64,000 nucleotides of DNA from Zygotorulaspora mrakii (lineage: Eukaryota > Ascomycota > Saccharomycetes > Saccharomycetales > Saccharomycetaceae): assembly GCF_013402915.1 (NCBI RefSeq), contig NC_050719.1:1-64000 (forward strand), in the 5' to 3' direction. Position numbers and translations under genes: made by a program. Below, piece by piece: positions 11,139-21,099 of this stretch (positions within the stretch are counted from its first letter, which is position 1; the number at the start of each line of letters is the position of its first letter). The notes under the pieces were generated by a model. The model was given only the letters and a program-made list of their open reading frames with translations, had not been told where the DNA came from and made no database searches.

Positions 11139-14100
11139 TGCGCAACGGTCTTTCTGTCTTCCACTGTCGCATCATCATATGGCTTCACCTGTATAAAAAT
11201 GAATATATAAGACTCCCGCTAACGGCAAAAAAAAGGCATTCTGTAGTTTCAGAGATGCAATCCCTGGCTAGGAATTATATATTAGAGCTTCATCTCTAAA
11301 CATCCTATTATCTCTCATGGGCATCAACCATTTGCTCCAAACGGACTATCCCCAGTTTACATCTACTATGTTATTCAGTCACTTTTTACTCGTTAGTTAC
11401 TCTACCTTCAGCTCCTCGATGCTGACAGTTTCTTCTTCAAAAGTTGATTCTCCTTTTATAACCCTCCCAGCTGTCTTCGAACTTGAGAGCAAATTCGAAA
11501 AATCATATGTACAGTATGTTAAAGCCCCAATTTACTTTGAGCAGCCATGCTCCGTGCAATACACGAGCTAATGGCATCATTTCTTGAGTTCAAACTCTTC
11601 GGAACGTTCAAGCAGTAAGGGAGATGAGATTGCAATGTCATAGCACTGTGTTGATCTGTTAATATATACCCCCTCTTTAGCTTTCAGGGTCATTAAAATT
11701 TTCAGATGGAATACCAAAATATTTGCAAGCATTCCTCATAAATGAATGGAATTGATATTTCTAGTTCTTAATTGCCCCATTTTAAACACAAGAAAGCAAA
11801 GATCACTTCCGATACGAAATTTATAATTGCCGTATCACGTCCTCCTAGATCATAGAAAATGTTGGAAAGAGTTCAGGCTATTGCAGGAACAAATTAGAAT
11901 TAAGGTCACCTATGGGGGAATGCTTCTGGATTTGAGTTCTCAGGTGACCACGAATCAATCCGAGAGGGGGTACACAAAAGCACTATCCGTAATATCTTCG
12001 CGAGTAATTTTGAGAATTCTTTTTGGACAATCTTGTATTTCTCTAAAATCTCAACTATAAATTTGAATCTTCTTTTACCACTGTAAGATTGACTTTGGCA
12101 TTTGAATTTCTTGTCTTAATAGTTTGAGTGCAAATGTGAGTATTCAATGACGTGGAGGTTCTCACTACTTTCATACAAATAAATATCTGTCTCTAGTTTT
12201 ATGATGAAAGCACTTTCTATGAAGTCCTAGAGAACAATGTAAAATCTGTGATATTTAATGAATTGTTTTTGCTGTATTCGTGTGGGAAGCAAACTGGGGC
12301 TTTTTTTAAGATCTACTTTATCTGTCTACTAAAATGCCAATTTGAACAGTCAAGAAAGGAGAAACTCTTTAGTTGACAGAAGGAACATCAAAACCACCTC
12401 CTGATTATGTTGTCATTTGCAAAAAAAAAAATTCTTTATGTAATCCACTGAACCAGAGTAACTCCAGAATTTGCGTTCACCTTCCTAGGGGTGGCAATGC
12501 TCTGGATTGAAAGAAAGGACTCTCGCGTATTTTCTATTAGTCATCGTTTTTTTTTGATGCTATTCACTTCAGAATGAGCGCCGATATCAACTCCCGTTTC
12601 CTTTCTTTACAAGGTGCGAAATTAGGTAAGACATTGATACTGAGCAACCCATTTCGGATTGCCCACTTTTATATCGCTAGTAGACAAAGGATGTGTTTCG
12701 CTCTAGGCTTCTGGAAGATGATAATGGCCTTCTGGAACTGTGTCTGCGCCTATTTTTCTTTGACTAGTATTTTTTTTATTTCGGTCTCTTAAAAGATAAA
12801 ATTATGGAATCTTGAAGTACCTATTCATATAAGCGCAGAGTCATACTTTGTTATCATTAATTCACCACATTATTTTTGCTCTTGAACGTTATTACGAGAA
12901 GTAGTGACTGTGGAGTAGAACGTTTAATGTCAAACAGATCCTGCGTAAAACTCAACTCCAATAACTTTGATAGTTACTATTGATTAACATCCTTTTGTGT
13001 TCCAAATCATTTGGACTTGATTTAAATTTCAGAAATACTGCTTGCCAGTATTTGAATAGTCTGCATAATGCAAAAAGACCCTCAACTTATGTCAAAAAGA
13101 TGATGGTAATAAAACAATAGGACTCAGTTGTTAATGCTACCATGATGCACGAAGGCTGAAGAAATAGCTGTAATGCAAAAAAGATATTTGTCGGTTTAAT
13201 TCTCTATCTCGCCAGTTACGCCTAATTTCAATTGAATTAACCATTTCGGGAAGGCCTTTGAAAATTTTTGTACCTCAATTTAACAGGAATTTTTTATTTA
13301 TCTGTTTCAATTATTTATTTTTTAAAATGTTTGGAGTGGGCTGCTTTACTGACATTCCTATTGCTCCATGACCGACCCAAAACTTGCTACAATCTCAGTA
13401 AGGCCTTGTGATAGCTAATAGTTTTTTCATCCAGAAGACTTCAGATACCATGAGTGCAGGTAGTACATTTTAGTAAATGCTGCCACCCAAAACTCTCTTT
13501 GAACATGGGAAGATTGCAGACTGACTTGGTTAGCTCTGCCGGACCGCAGATGAAAAATTCAAAGCTTTAGACCTATAGTGCCTATCTGGATACTGCGAAA
13601 GGATCTCGATGCCCTAATATTTCTTTAGCATCTACCTTCTTTATGACATTAGGGATAATGTGAGGGTCAAGGCGTCTCAACCAGAAAGACAATAAATACA
13701 CTTTGATAATTGTTAAAACTCACATATTCGCAAAATTTGATTCCAAAATTATAGTATCTTGACGGAGCCTTCTTAGGTTGATCTTGAGTGGCAATAACAT
13801 CGCATGCTCTATCTCGCTTCACCAGAACAAACAAGTAACGATATTTACAATGTTTCGAGTAGTATTGCTAAAGCATCTAAAAAAAAGACATTTTTCAGAT
13901 TTAATGATACAAGACCTCATTGAAATAGTGATCTTATTATTTTGCATCACTGATTATATCAGAAAAAGCCTTTTTTCGACTAATATTAGAACCCTCTAGA
14001 ATTCGAAAACGCGTTTTGGGACTATTGCTGCCGCAACCAATAGAAGTCGACGCATAGATTAGAACAGTTTTTAGGATTCAATTATTATACACCTTGCAAC

Positions 14101-14912
14101 CTTGCATGTAAATAAACAATACCTAATACTATACTAAACAGTCATTGAAAACACAGCATGTGGATCTCGATCTTATCATATTATACCTCAGCACCCCCCA
14201 CGATTTAAAGAAAATCTTTCCTTACAGCTAGTTGGAAACCTTTTGTGGTTTTTTTGCTTTTTCCCTAATGCTAGATAGCTTGTAAAATGAACACATTGAT
14301 CTCTTATTGACATCTCTATTTACCCGAGCCATATACAGCATGGGCTTTCCCACTTCTTAAGTTTTCGAGAAAGATTAAAACGTGGCATGCACTTCCACTT
14401 TCGGAAGTGTTGTTAAGGGAAATCAAAAACGGTTACCAGTATTCTCCCTTTTTAGACGCATGTCTTGCTGCCTGTCCATAAAGAGAAAAACTAAACTTCC
14501 AGGTCACTGAAGAACGTGTATCGGAAAGGAGAACTTTCCGGATTTGAAACAAAATACGGTATCGAAAAAAAAACTACTGTACCGGAAGTAAAAAAGTTTT
14601 TGCACAATCGAGAAATGGTAGTTCCATTTTTTAAAAGACGAGCTTGGCGTACTTATCGTGCATGGCGTAGATATCGTACTTGGCAATCCAAAGTGTGTTC
14701 GACGAGCAGATGCACCTTGGGCGATGTCCGATTGTGAAGTGCAACTGGACAGAAAAGACACCTCAAACATTACATCTTCATATATATATATATATTGTGC
14801 ATTGTTAATTTTTTGCGTTGGACCGGCACGACCTTTATCAAAGCTGTTTTGTCTCTTATTCTAACTATTCAAGAAATAATAATAAGTCGATTTTTGAAAT
14901 AATATTCTACCA
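11139..14912. other. Geneless interval between helicase and wall-protein gene
   Basis: AT-rich sequence of ordinary strand composition. Only short frames of under 95 codons occur, none with a recognisable domain, and they do not overlap in a way that suggests a broken gene. Just upstream of the wall-protein gene there is a TA dinucleotide run at about 14777-14794 that could serve as a TATA region. An 18-bp tandem repeat at 14645 is listed separately. I see nothing else. Confidence 0.6.
14645..14690. repeat. 18-bp imperfect tandem repeat
   Basis: TGGCGTA starts at 14645 and again at 14663, and TGGCAAT at 14681, an 18-bp period. The two full units share TGGCGTA, TATCGT and similar ends. The array lies about 230-270 bp before the start of the wall-protein gene and may be a regulatory repeat; no function can be assigned. 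Confidence 0.4.
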
Positions 14913-16052
14913 ATGTCTTTACCACAGCTACTTCCAATTGCCGTCCAATTCAATTATAACACATTGGCCAATGGTGAATGGATACCAGATTTTTTCCAAG
15001 ATCTTGGCGTTTTCGGTAGGGGAATTGCATGTCAAAGTGAATCTGGCTCGGTGATTTCTTATTATCCTGATCAACATGCTGATGCATTAAGAACTTTGGA
15101 AGAGTTTGCAGTAGGCTTCCATATGTCATATCAAGTTTTTGCAGAGCAAGGAGTCCCAACTAGAGAGACTGATATGGTCATTTATGACGTTCCTCAAAGT
15201 ATTAGCGAAGCCTGCCAAGGGATCGCAGCTGGGAGTAGAATGCAGTGTTCCTTAACAGATTATTGCGGACCTAATGCACCTAATGATGCTGGATTGAATC
15301 CACCTTCTGCTTCTGCTTCGGCTTCGGCTCCTGCCTCTGCTCCTGCTTCTGCTCCTGCCTCTGCTCCTGCTCCTGCTTCGGCTTCGGCTTCTGCTCCTGC
15401 CTCTGCTCCTGCTTCTGCTTCTGCTCCTGCTTCTGCTTCTGCTTCTGCTCCTGCTTCTGCTCCTGCTTCTGCTCCTGCTTCTGCTCCTGCTTCTGCTCCT
15501 GCTTCTGCTCCTGCTTCTGCTCCTGCTTCTGCTCCTGCTTCTGCTCCTGCCTCGGCTCCTGCTTCTGCTCCTGCCTCGGCTCCTGCTTCTGCTTCTGCTC
15601 CTGCTCCTGCTCCTGCTTCGGAAACATGGGCTGGTTACAGTAAAAATAGTACTATTATTACTGAAACAAAAACATCACCTTTGTCAACAAAACTTATCAC
15701 AGTGACCTCATGCTCTGATAACTTATGCTCAGAAAGTGTTTACACCACTGGTGTTACAACTGTGACAAATGAGTTTACAACTTATACAACGTACTGTCCT
15801 CTAACAAGCTCCAAGGTGGAGATAGCATCGAACTTGGAAGGATCGATTTCAAGTACCCTGGTCCCTGCAACTGTTTTCCCTACAGAAAGTGCAAACTCGA
15901 GTACATCTCCTTCCATTCAACCTCAGGTATCATCTGTCAGCTCGCTTGCCACATCCTCAGCTTCTCTAACTGCTCAAACCGCAAACGCTGGTGGTAAACT
16001 AGATTATGCATTCGGTTCAGTTATTATTGGTGCTGCTGCTCTACTGCTATAA
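14913..16052 (+). CDS. Ala/Ser/Pro-repeat GPI-type cell-wall protein
   Basis: A 379-residue protein. Residues 1-128 form a non-repetitive head with Cys residues (GIACQ, EACQG, MQCSL, DYCGP). Residues about 130-238 are a near-perfect AS/AP dipeptide array. A Thr-rich stalk follows, with the LITVTSC, YTTGVTTVT and FTTYTTYCP pattern common in yeast adhesins and wall mannoproteins. The end (NAGGKLDYAFGSVIIGAAAL) is a small residue-rich cleavage region plus hydrophobic tail, as in GPI-anchored proteins. The weak point is the N-terminus: the first 20 residues are not a convincing signal peptide, so the true start could lie in an upstream exon. CCACAG at about 14923-14928 could be a 3' splice site, but I found no matching 5' site. 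The head domain is not one I recognise. Confidence 0.7.
   Translation: MSLPQLLPIAVQFNYNTLANGEWIPDFFQDLGVFGRGIACQSESGSVISYYPDQHADALRTLEEFAVGFHMSYQVFAEQGVPTRETDMVIYDVPQSISEACQGIAAGSRMQCSLTDYCGPNAPNDAGLNPPSASASASAPASAPASAPASAPAPASASASAPASAPASASAPASASASAPASAPASAPASAPASAPASAPASAPASAPASAPASAPASAPASAPASASAPAPAPASETWAGYSKNSTIITETKTSPLSTKLITVTSCSDNLCSESVYTTGVTTVTNEFTTYTTYCPLTSSKVEIASNLEGSISSTLVPATVFPTESANSSTSPSIQPQVSSVSSLATSSASLTAQTANAGGKLDYAFGSVIIGAAALLL
15301..15618. repeat. Coding minisatellite, GCTTCTGCTCCT-type units
   Basis: An array of 6-bp and 12-bp units (GCTTCT, GCTCCT, with synonymous GCTTCG and GCCTCT variants) encodes the Ala-Ser-Ala-Pro stalk of the wall protein. Codon variants are unevenly spread: a pure GCTTCTGCTCCT core sits at about 15440-15550, with degenerate edges. 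This pattern is expected of slippage-driven expansion from the centre. Length is likely to differ between strains. Confidence 0.85.
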
Positions 16053-18532
16053 CTGAGGGAAACAAGTGTCGCTTCTCTTTATATTTTTATGTAACACATA
16101 TTTTAGGACGTTGAGAAAAAAATGCAGCTGTAACTATGTACAGCAGATTCCTTCCTTACTACAGTAATAGTTCAAAAGTAGTTGAATTCAAAGAGGGAAG
16201 GCACAGAAAAGACGCTTCTCAGTCTTTCAATTAATGCCGAAGTCTCAGAATATAACAAATGATTCAAGCACTACTATTTTTCTGACGAAATTGGTAGAGA
16301 CAAATTGGGTATGCGATCGCAGTAAAGCATAGACTCAACGCAAAAAACACACAGGCACTAAACCTCTGATTTCGAGACATCATTCGTAAGGAAATCAATT
16401 CCTAAAACCCCACTCCTATACCTGTCCTTTGAAGCATTGATACAAAACAACAACAGAATACAGGGTTGTGAGCGCATGATCAAATTGCACACTCTTTGCA
16501 GACTCAGAGGTAGGGAATTTTCAAGCCCTCTTTTGAAAAAGGCTTACTGCGGAATACATTCAGCTTTGGAGTCAGATACTTTCAAAAGTTTTTAAGTTTG
16601 CGTTCTCCATTATTCATGTTTAGCTATAGTGCTGAATTTGCTTAATATCTGCATCGTTTTTATTGCGAATAGCAATGATTCCAGTTCCATGGTCATTCTA
16701 GTCAACAAAATTTTACTGTCCACTTTTTTTAACAATATTTGCTACTAATGAAACTAACCTTTAGCTCTGAATTAAGTAAGTTAAGTGACTATAAAGAAAT
16801 GAATGAAAAAAGTTGCTGGGTACAGCACCACAAACGTAGTGCAGCTAACGAACCTTTCCATTCATATGTAGAAACAAGTACCATGTGAATCACGGTATAT
16901 TTTCAAAGCGCATCGGGTCCACTATAGAATGGCGAATCTTTCTCAATCTTCTAATATACGTTGCATTATAACAATTTCCATGGACTGAAAATTCAGCACT
17001 ACTTAAATCAATCACTTTAGTAATGTTAGCGGTTTGCTTTCTAAATTCATTTCCCCATTAAGCCTCCCCCAAATTTTCATGACAAAGGACCTATCTTACT
17101 TTTCCGTTTTTTGGATAGGTGATGGATACAGGTCGTTTTCAGTTCGGAGGTTCTCTTTTACCAAAAGGTAGGGACGACGATGAATTCTTTCACGTGGCTC
17201 TCAACTTTTTTCTTTAATAAGTGTATCATAGTCCAGAGTTCAGGATTTAAGATCATGAAAGCATCTACAGATGAGAACCCAGAAAGGAATATTTAGCTCC
17301 ATTTTAGACTCTGAGATTCAATAAGCAAGCTGTTTGATAACTCACGTAATGATGAAGACTGCAAAATTCAATCTTCCTCCGAGAATACGCAACCGTTGGA
17401 GCTTGGGAACCTTTGTGAAGATAGAGCGATAAACTTTCATTTTGAAAACCTGTTTTGATCTGAGGATGGAAGAACAAGCAAACGATATTTAAAACTTCCT
17501 CAAGCGAAGAAATGTTATTCGCTTTCTCAACAAGCACCCCACTTTTATCAGCAAAAAAATATTTGTTTTTACAGCCGACGAGTTTATTAAAGAAAGAAGT
17601 GTCCTCTTGTCTGGTCGGATTACAAAAAGGATTGCCGTGAGTATTCATATAAGTATATTAAATGTGAAGGTCAATTAGTACCAAAGGAAGCAACAAACAT
17701 CAATAAGCTCAACAAAGATAATTAAAAATGCCTTGCTTCCTCAAGTCTTTAGAAAAATGAGTCTTATCAGAACTTTTTGCAAATAATTTTATTGTCAGAA
17801 ATATTAATTTTAATCATTATATCAATTACATTTTGATATGTACCTTTCCTAAATGGGGCTATGGGTGATCTAAAATGTTCGTTTCAGATCTCACTCAAAG
17901 ACAACAGATGCATTGCTTCTTAACTACATTTGATATCTCGCAGTTTTCTACGTTTAACAATTCTCAGTGAGACTCCCTTGGTAGTTTCGATCATGCTCGA
18001 ATTTCTTCATACATTATCTTTGAGAGACTGATAGTAAGATTGCGATGTTCAGTTCTAGAGAGGTATGAGTTTTCGAACACTAATTCACAAAATGAAATTG
18101 AAACTATCTATCTTTAGATGAAGATCTCTAAACGAACCTTATATAATTAATCACAAAGCAGACCGACGAGTTGATAATTTATCTGATCACCAAAACATGT
18201 ATTCAATATTGTTCAATCTCGTAGAGCATGTAACCCACACGTACTTTTAAATTGTGTTACCTTAGTCTTTGGGCCTTGATCAAACTTTATCTCCAGAAAA
18301 AATGATATTTAATACATTAAGAAATCTCGCGCTATATAAACAAGTTTTTCTTTACGCTGTGGGTAGGCATTTGAGAAAAGCTGTGCATCTATAATGCTGT
18401 CCTTCATGTCAAAGATCCTGGTCCTGAAGGTGTATGTTTACTCGTATTATTACTTGACTTGTTTAAAGGACCATCCTAAAGATGAAATTGAAGATGGAAT
18501 TATCCCTGATTCATATCCGTGTGGCGCATTCA
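16053..18532. other. Geneless interval
   Basis: About 2.5 kb of AT-rich sequence. The longest open frame with an ATG (17648-17304, minus strand, 114 codons) has no motif I recognise and no codon or composition signal separating it from its surroundings. I treat it as chance or as a relic beyond recognition. Nothing else is visible. Confidence 0.5.
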
Positions 18533-19882
18533 TCAAAAGCCTCGGTCAAGTCTCATGTTATCATAGTTTATAATGGAACCTAGAAGTACTTTAAAGCCAT
18601 CCTCGATTTGTTCCGGAGAAGAATATTCCCGGTAGTTATGAGATAATCCATTCTTTGAAGGAATGAATATCATTGAAGTTGGAACCCGAAAATTTATTTG
18701 ACATGAATCATGCCCTGCTCCTGACCAAATTTCCCTAATATCGGTATCGGGGAATTGATCTCTCGCTGACTTAGAAACGCACTTGATACATTTTTCGTCA
18801 AATTCTACAACGGGCGTATTGACAAGTAATTCTGAAGTCCATGACAATTCGCCACTTTCATTTTCCTTGATCATTTCATCATACGCTGATTTCGTTTCTC
18901 TGAGCATGCTACTCAGTATTTCATCAGATTCATGTCGGAAATCCAGCGTAAAGGACACCTTACCGGGAACAATATTAACCGATGAGGGCTTAGCTTCTAT
19001 GACACCACAAGTAAATAAGCCGCCCCACCTGATAGCAATCTCCTCAGCTTTCAGTATCATTCTTGCAGACATCAATAAGGCATCCTTTCTTAACCTCCTT
19101 GGTGTGGTTCCGGCATGACTTCCGGTATCTGTGACGGTGAACAATTCCCAATAGCATGCCTGTACCCCAGTAACTACTCCTATTTTCTTTTTTTCATCCT
19201 CGAGGACTGGCCCCTGCTCAATATGCAACTCAAAGTGTGCATCTATCTCATTTTCTCGGTATGATGCTGGCGTTTCCCCTAGATATCCAATCTTTTTCAA
19301 TGAGTCGTACACGGTTTCGGAGGTGCTTTCAGTAACAGATTTCATTCCATATGCATCTTCGATATCATACCTATTCGCCCACACGCTGGAACCCATACAA
19401 TATCTCGGAAAGCGGGCACCTTCTTCATTAAACCAGCAAACTACACACACGTCAAAGTTAGGAACATAGCCATTCTCCTTAAAAGTTCTCAAAACCTCCA
19501 GACCGGCTAAAACTCCTAATATTCCATCATATTTTCCAGCCTCAGGTTGAGTATCCAAGTGCGACCCAATTGCTGTGGGCTTACCTCTTTTTTTCCCTGA
19601 AAAGACAGCAAATATGTTACCGATTCTGTCGATGATAATACTGCATCCAAGCAGTTTGCATTCCATAATGAACCAGTCTTTGATTTCTCCATCCACAGAG
19701 GTCCCTGCTAATCTTCGCATTCCAAACTCATGATGTTCATCGCCCCACTTTGAAGCACAGCCAAAATGTAAGCCGGTCTTGATTATTGTCTCGTTTAATC
19801 TCCCTGGCACAATAGATAGTGAGCCCGCCATACTAGCTTTCAATATATTTTGACTGGCAGTACGCAACTTTACTTCTGTCAT
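18533..19882 (-). CDS. PYD3: Beta-ureidopropionase (N-carbamoyl-beta-alanine amidohydrolase)
   Basis: A 449-residue member of the M20-like hydantoinase/carbamoylase family. It hydrolyses N-carbamoyl-beta-alanine to beta-alanine, CO2 and ammonia, the last step of reductive pyrimidine catabolism, and lets the cell use uracil as a nitrogen source. It matches the Lachancea kluyveri Pyd3 family throughout: GRLNETI near the N-terminus, EFGMRRLAGT, GSHLDTQPEAGKYDG with the His and Asp metal ligands, FNEEGAR with the catalytic/metal Glu, HIEQGP, and WSGAGHDSCQ with the late His ligand. Dimerisation-domain landmarks SHAGTTP and SLDF-like TLDFRH are present. All expected active-site positions are intact and length is normal for the family. 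S. cerevisiae lacks this gene. The ATG at 19882 gives the standard N-terminus. Confidence 0.93.
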   Translation of the reverse strand: MTEVKLRTASQNILKASMAGSLSIVPGRLNETIIKTGLHFGCASKWGDEHHEFGMRRLAGTSVDGEIKDWFIMECKLLGCSIIIDRIGNIFAVFSGKKRGKPTAIGSHLDTQPEAGKYDGILGVLAGLEVLRTFKENGYVPNFDVCVVCWFNEEGARFPRYCMGSSVWANRYDIEDAYGMKSVTESTSETVYDSLKKIGYLGETPASYRENEIDAHFELHIEQGPVLEDEKKKIGVVTGVQACYWELFTVTDTGSHAGTTPRRLRKDALLMSARMILKAEEIAIRWGGLFTCGVIEAKPSSVNIVPGKVSFTLDFRHESDEILSSMLRETKSAYDEMIKENESGELSWTSELLVNTPVVEFDEKCIKCVSKSARDQFPDTDIREIWSGAGHDSCQINFRVPTSMIFIPSKNGLSHNYREYSSPEQIEDGFKVLLGSIINYDNMRLDRGF

Positions 19883-21099
19883 GTTTTTTCTTAAAAGAAC
19901 GGCTTATATATGTGCTTCGCTGATTCTGAACGATTCGATATTTACTGACTTGCAACTTGTCGCCAATCAGCTACGCATCTCTTGTAAAATTCCAATGCCT
20001 CATATGGCCTTACTATTGCAATATGAAGCAATTTATTTATACCTTTTGACATTTCAGCACATAGCAACTGCTGCTAATCATTGTTGCCTATCATAAATTC
20101 TCTGTATTTGATAAAGCGCGGTAAGAAAATTAATTTGAATATCAAGGCTGAGTAACGTACTTTACCGCGGCTATCAGAAATCTTGCCGCGGTGCGCAATG
20201 CCGAGGTTCACATCGCCAATATATAATTCCGAAGAAGTAGACTGTTATCAAATGACTGCACATATTACATTTCTTACAATAAAGATAATTTATCATGAGG
20301 CTACAAATTTACTGCAATTAGCACTCTAGGTTGAAATTTTCTGGTACACGTAGTTTTCTTCGAAGGCGCTTTCACCTTTTGCAGTGGAAGTATTACAACT
20401 AGTTTTCATTGTATATCAATATCGCGCACTCTCAAATAATCCATCAATTTGCAGCACTCACCATAAGCTCCAGACAATGAACAAATCTTAAGACATGCAA
20501 ATGACAGTATGTTTAGCCGAGAATACTCTTCTCTCTAGAGATTTTTACAATAAGTGCGACAGCTGTCATGGCATATCTTTTCCTAATTTCTGAACGGCTA
20601 AGACGATTTTGCGAGATCAACCGACCACGACTATTGAAGGAATTCTTCCCGCTCTCACAACACTTAGTCTTTCGTAGAGTTGCCAACTTTTACTTCAGTT
20701 AGCATTAAGGTACTTAGCTACAAACCCTTCGCGTCATCAACTATAGACCTCCATGTTTGTGCAGAGGAGGAGAATGAAGAATTTTTGGTTGGACGTTCTT
20801 ACCGTTTCCGATACTGTGATACACAATCTTTCTTTACCTTAATTAAAAATATGCCCATTCGATGACAAAATATGATGTAGATCCACAATCCAAATCAAAG
20901 AAAGTCTTCGGTGCCACCATATTTTTTATCAGCTTTTATGGCATTCGACATTGCGTCTGCTGGCACGTAACATAAGATACTTATAGTCGTAAATAGTCCA
21001 TTCACATAGCAGGATAGATCAAAGAGATGATTCGAGTCTGAAATAAATAATCAGATATGATGCATTTAGGAACATTGGCCATTCCACACCTCGGTATTC
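19883..21099. other. PYD3 promoter and interval before the ferric reductase
   Basis: About 1.2 kb. The first 300 bases form the PYD3 promoter, with two CCGCGG palindromes (listed separately). The remainder, lying downstream of the ferric reductase 3' end, holds no open frame that I would defend; a 61-codon frame at 20680-20865 lacks any motif. Confidence 0.5.
20165..20191. promoter_or_regulatory. Paired CCGCGG palindromes upstream of PYD3
   Basis: CCGCGG occurs at 20165-20170 and again at 20186-20191, 21 bp centre to centre (two helical turns), about 285 bp upstream of the PYD3 start. CTATCAG (a GATA core on the other strand) lies between them, and GCGCGG at about 20117. In AT-rich intergenic DNA such a pair is unlikely by chance. 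CGG-containing palindromes are typical targets of fungal Zn2Cys6 activators, which fits induction of pyrimidine catabolism. The binding protein is unknown. Confidence 0.4.

Noticed and set aside
15280..15627. 115-codon Gln/Glu/Lys-rich minus-strand frame
   Set aside because: Mirror of the Ala/Ser/Pro minisatellite in the wall-protein gene; repeats leave all frames open.
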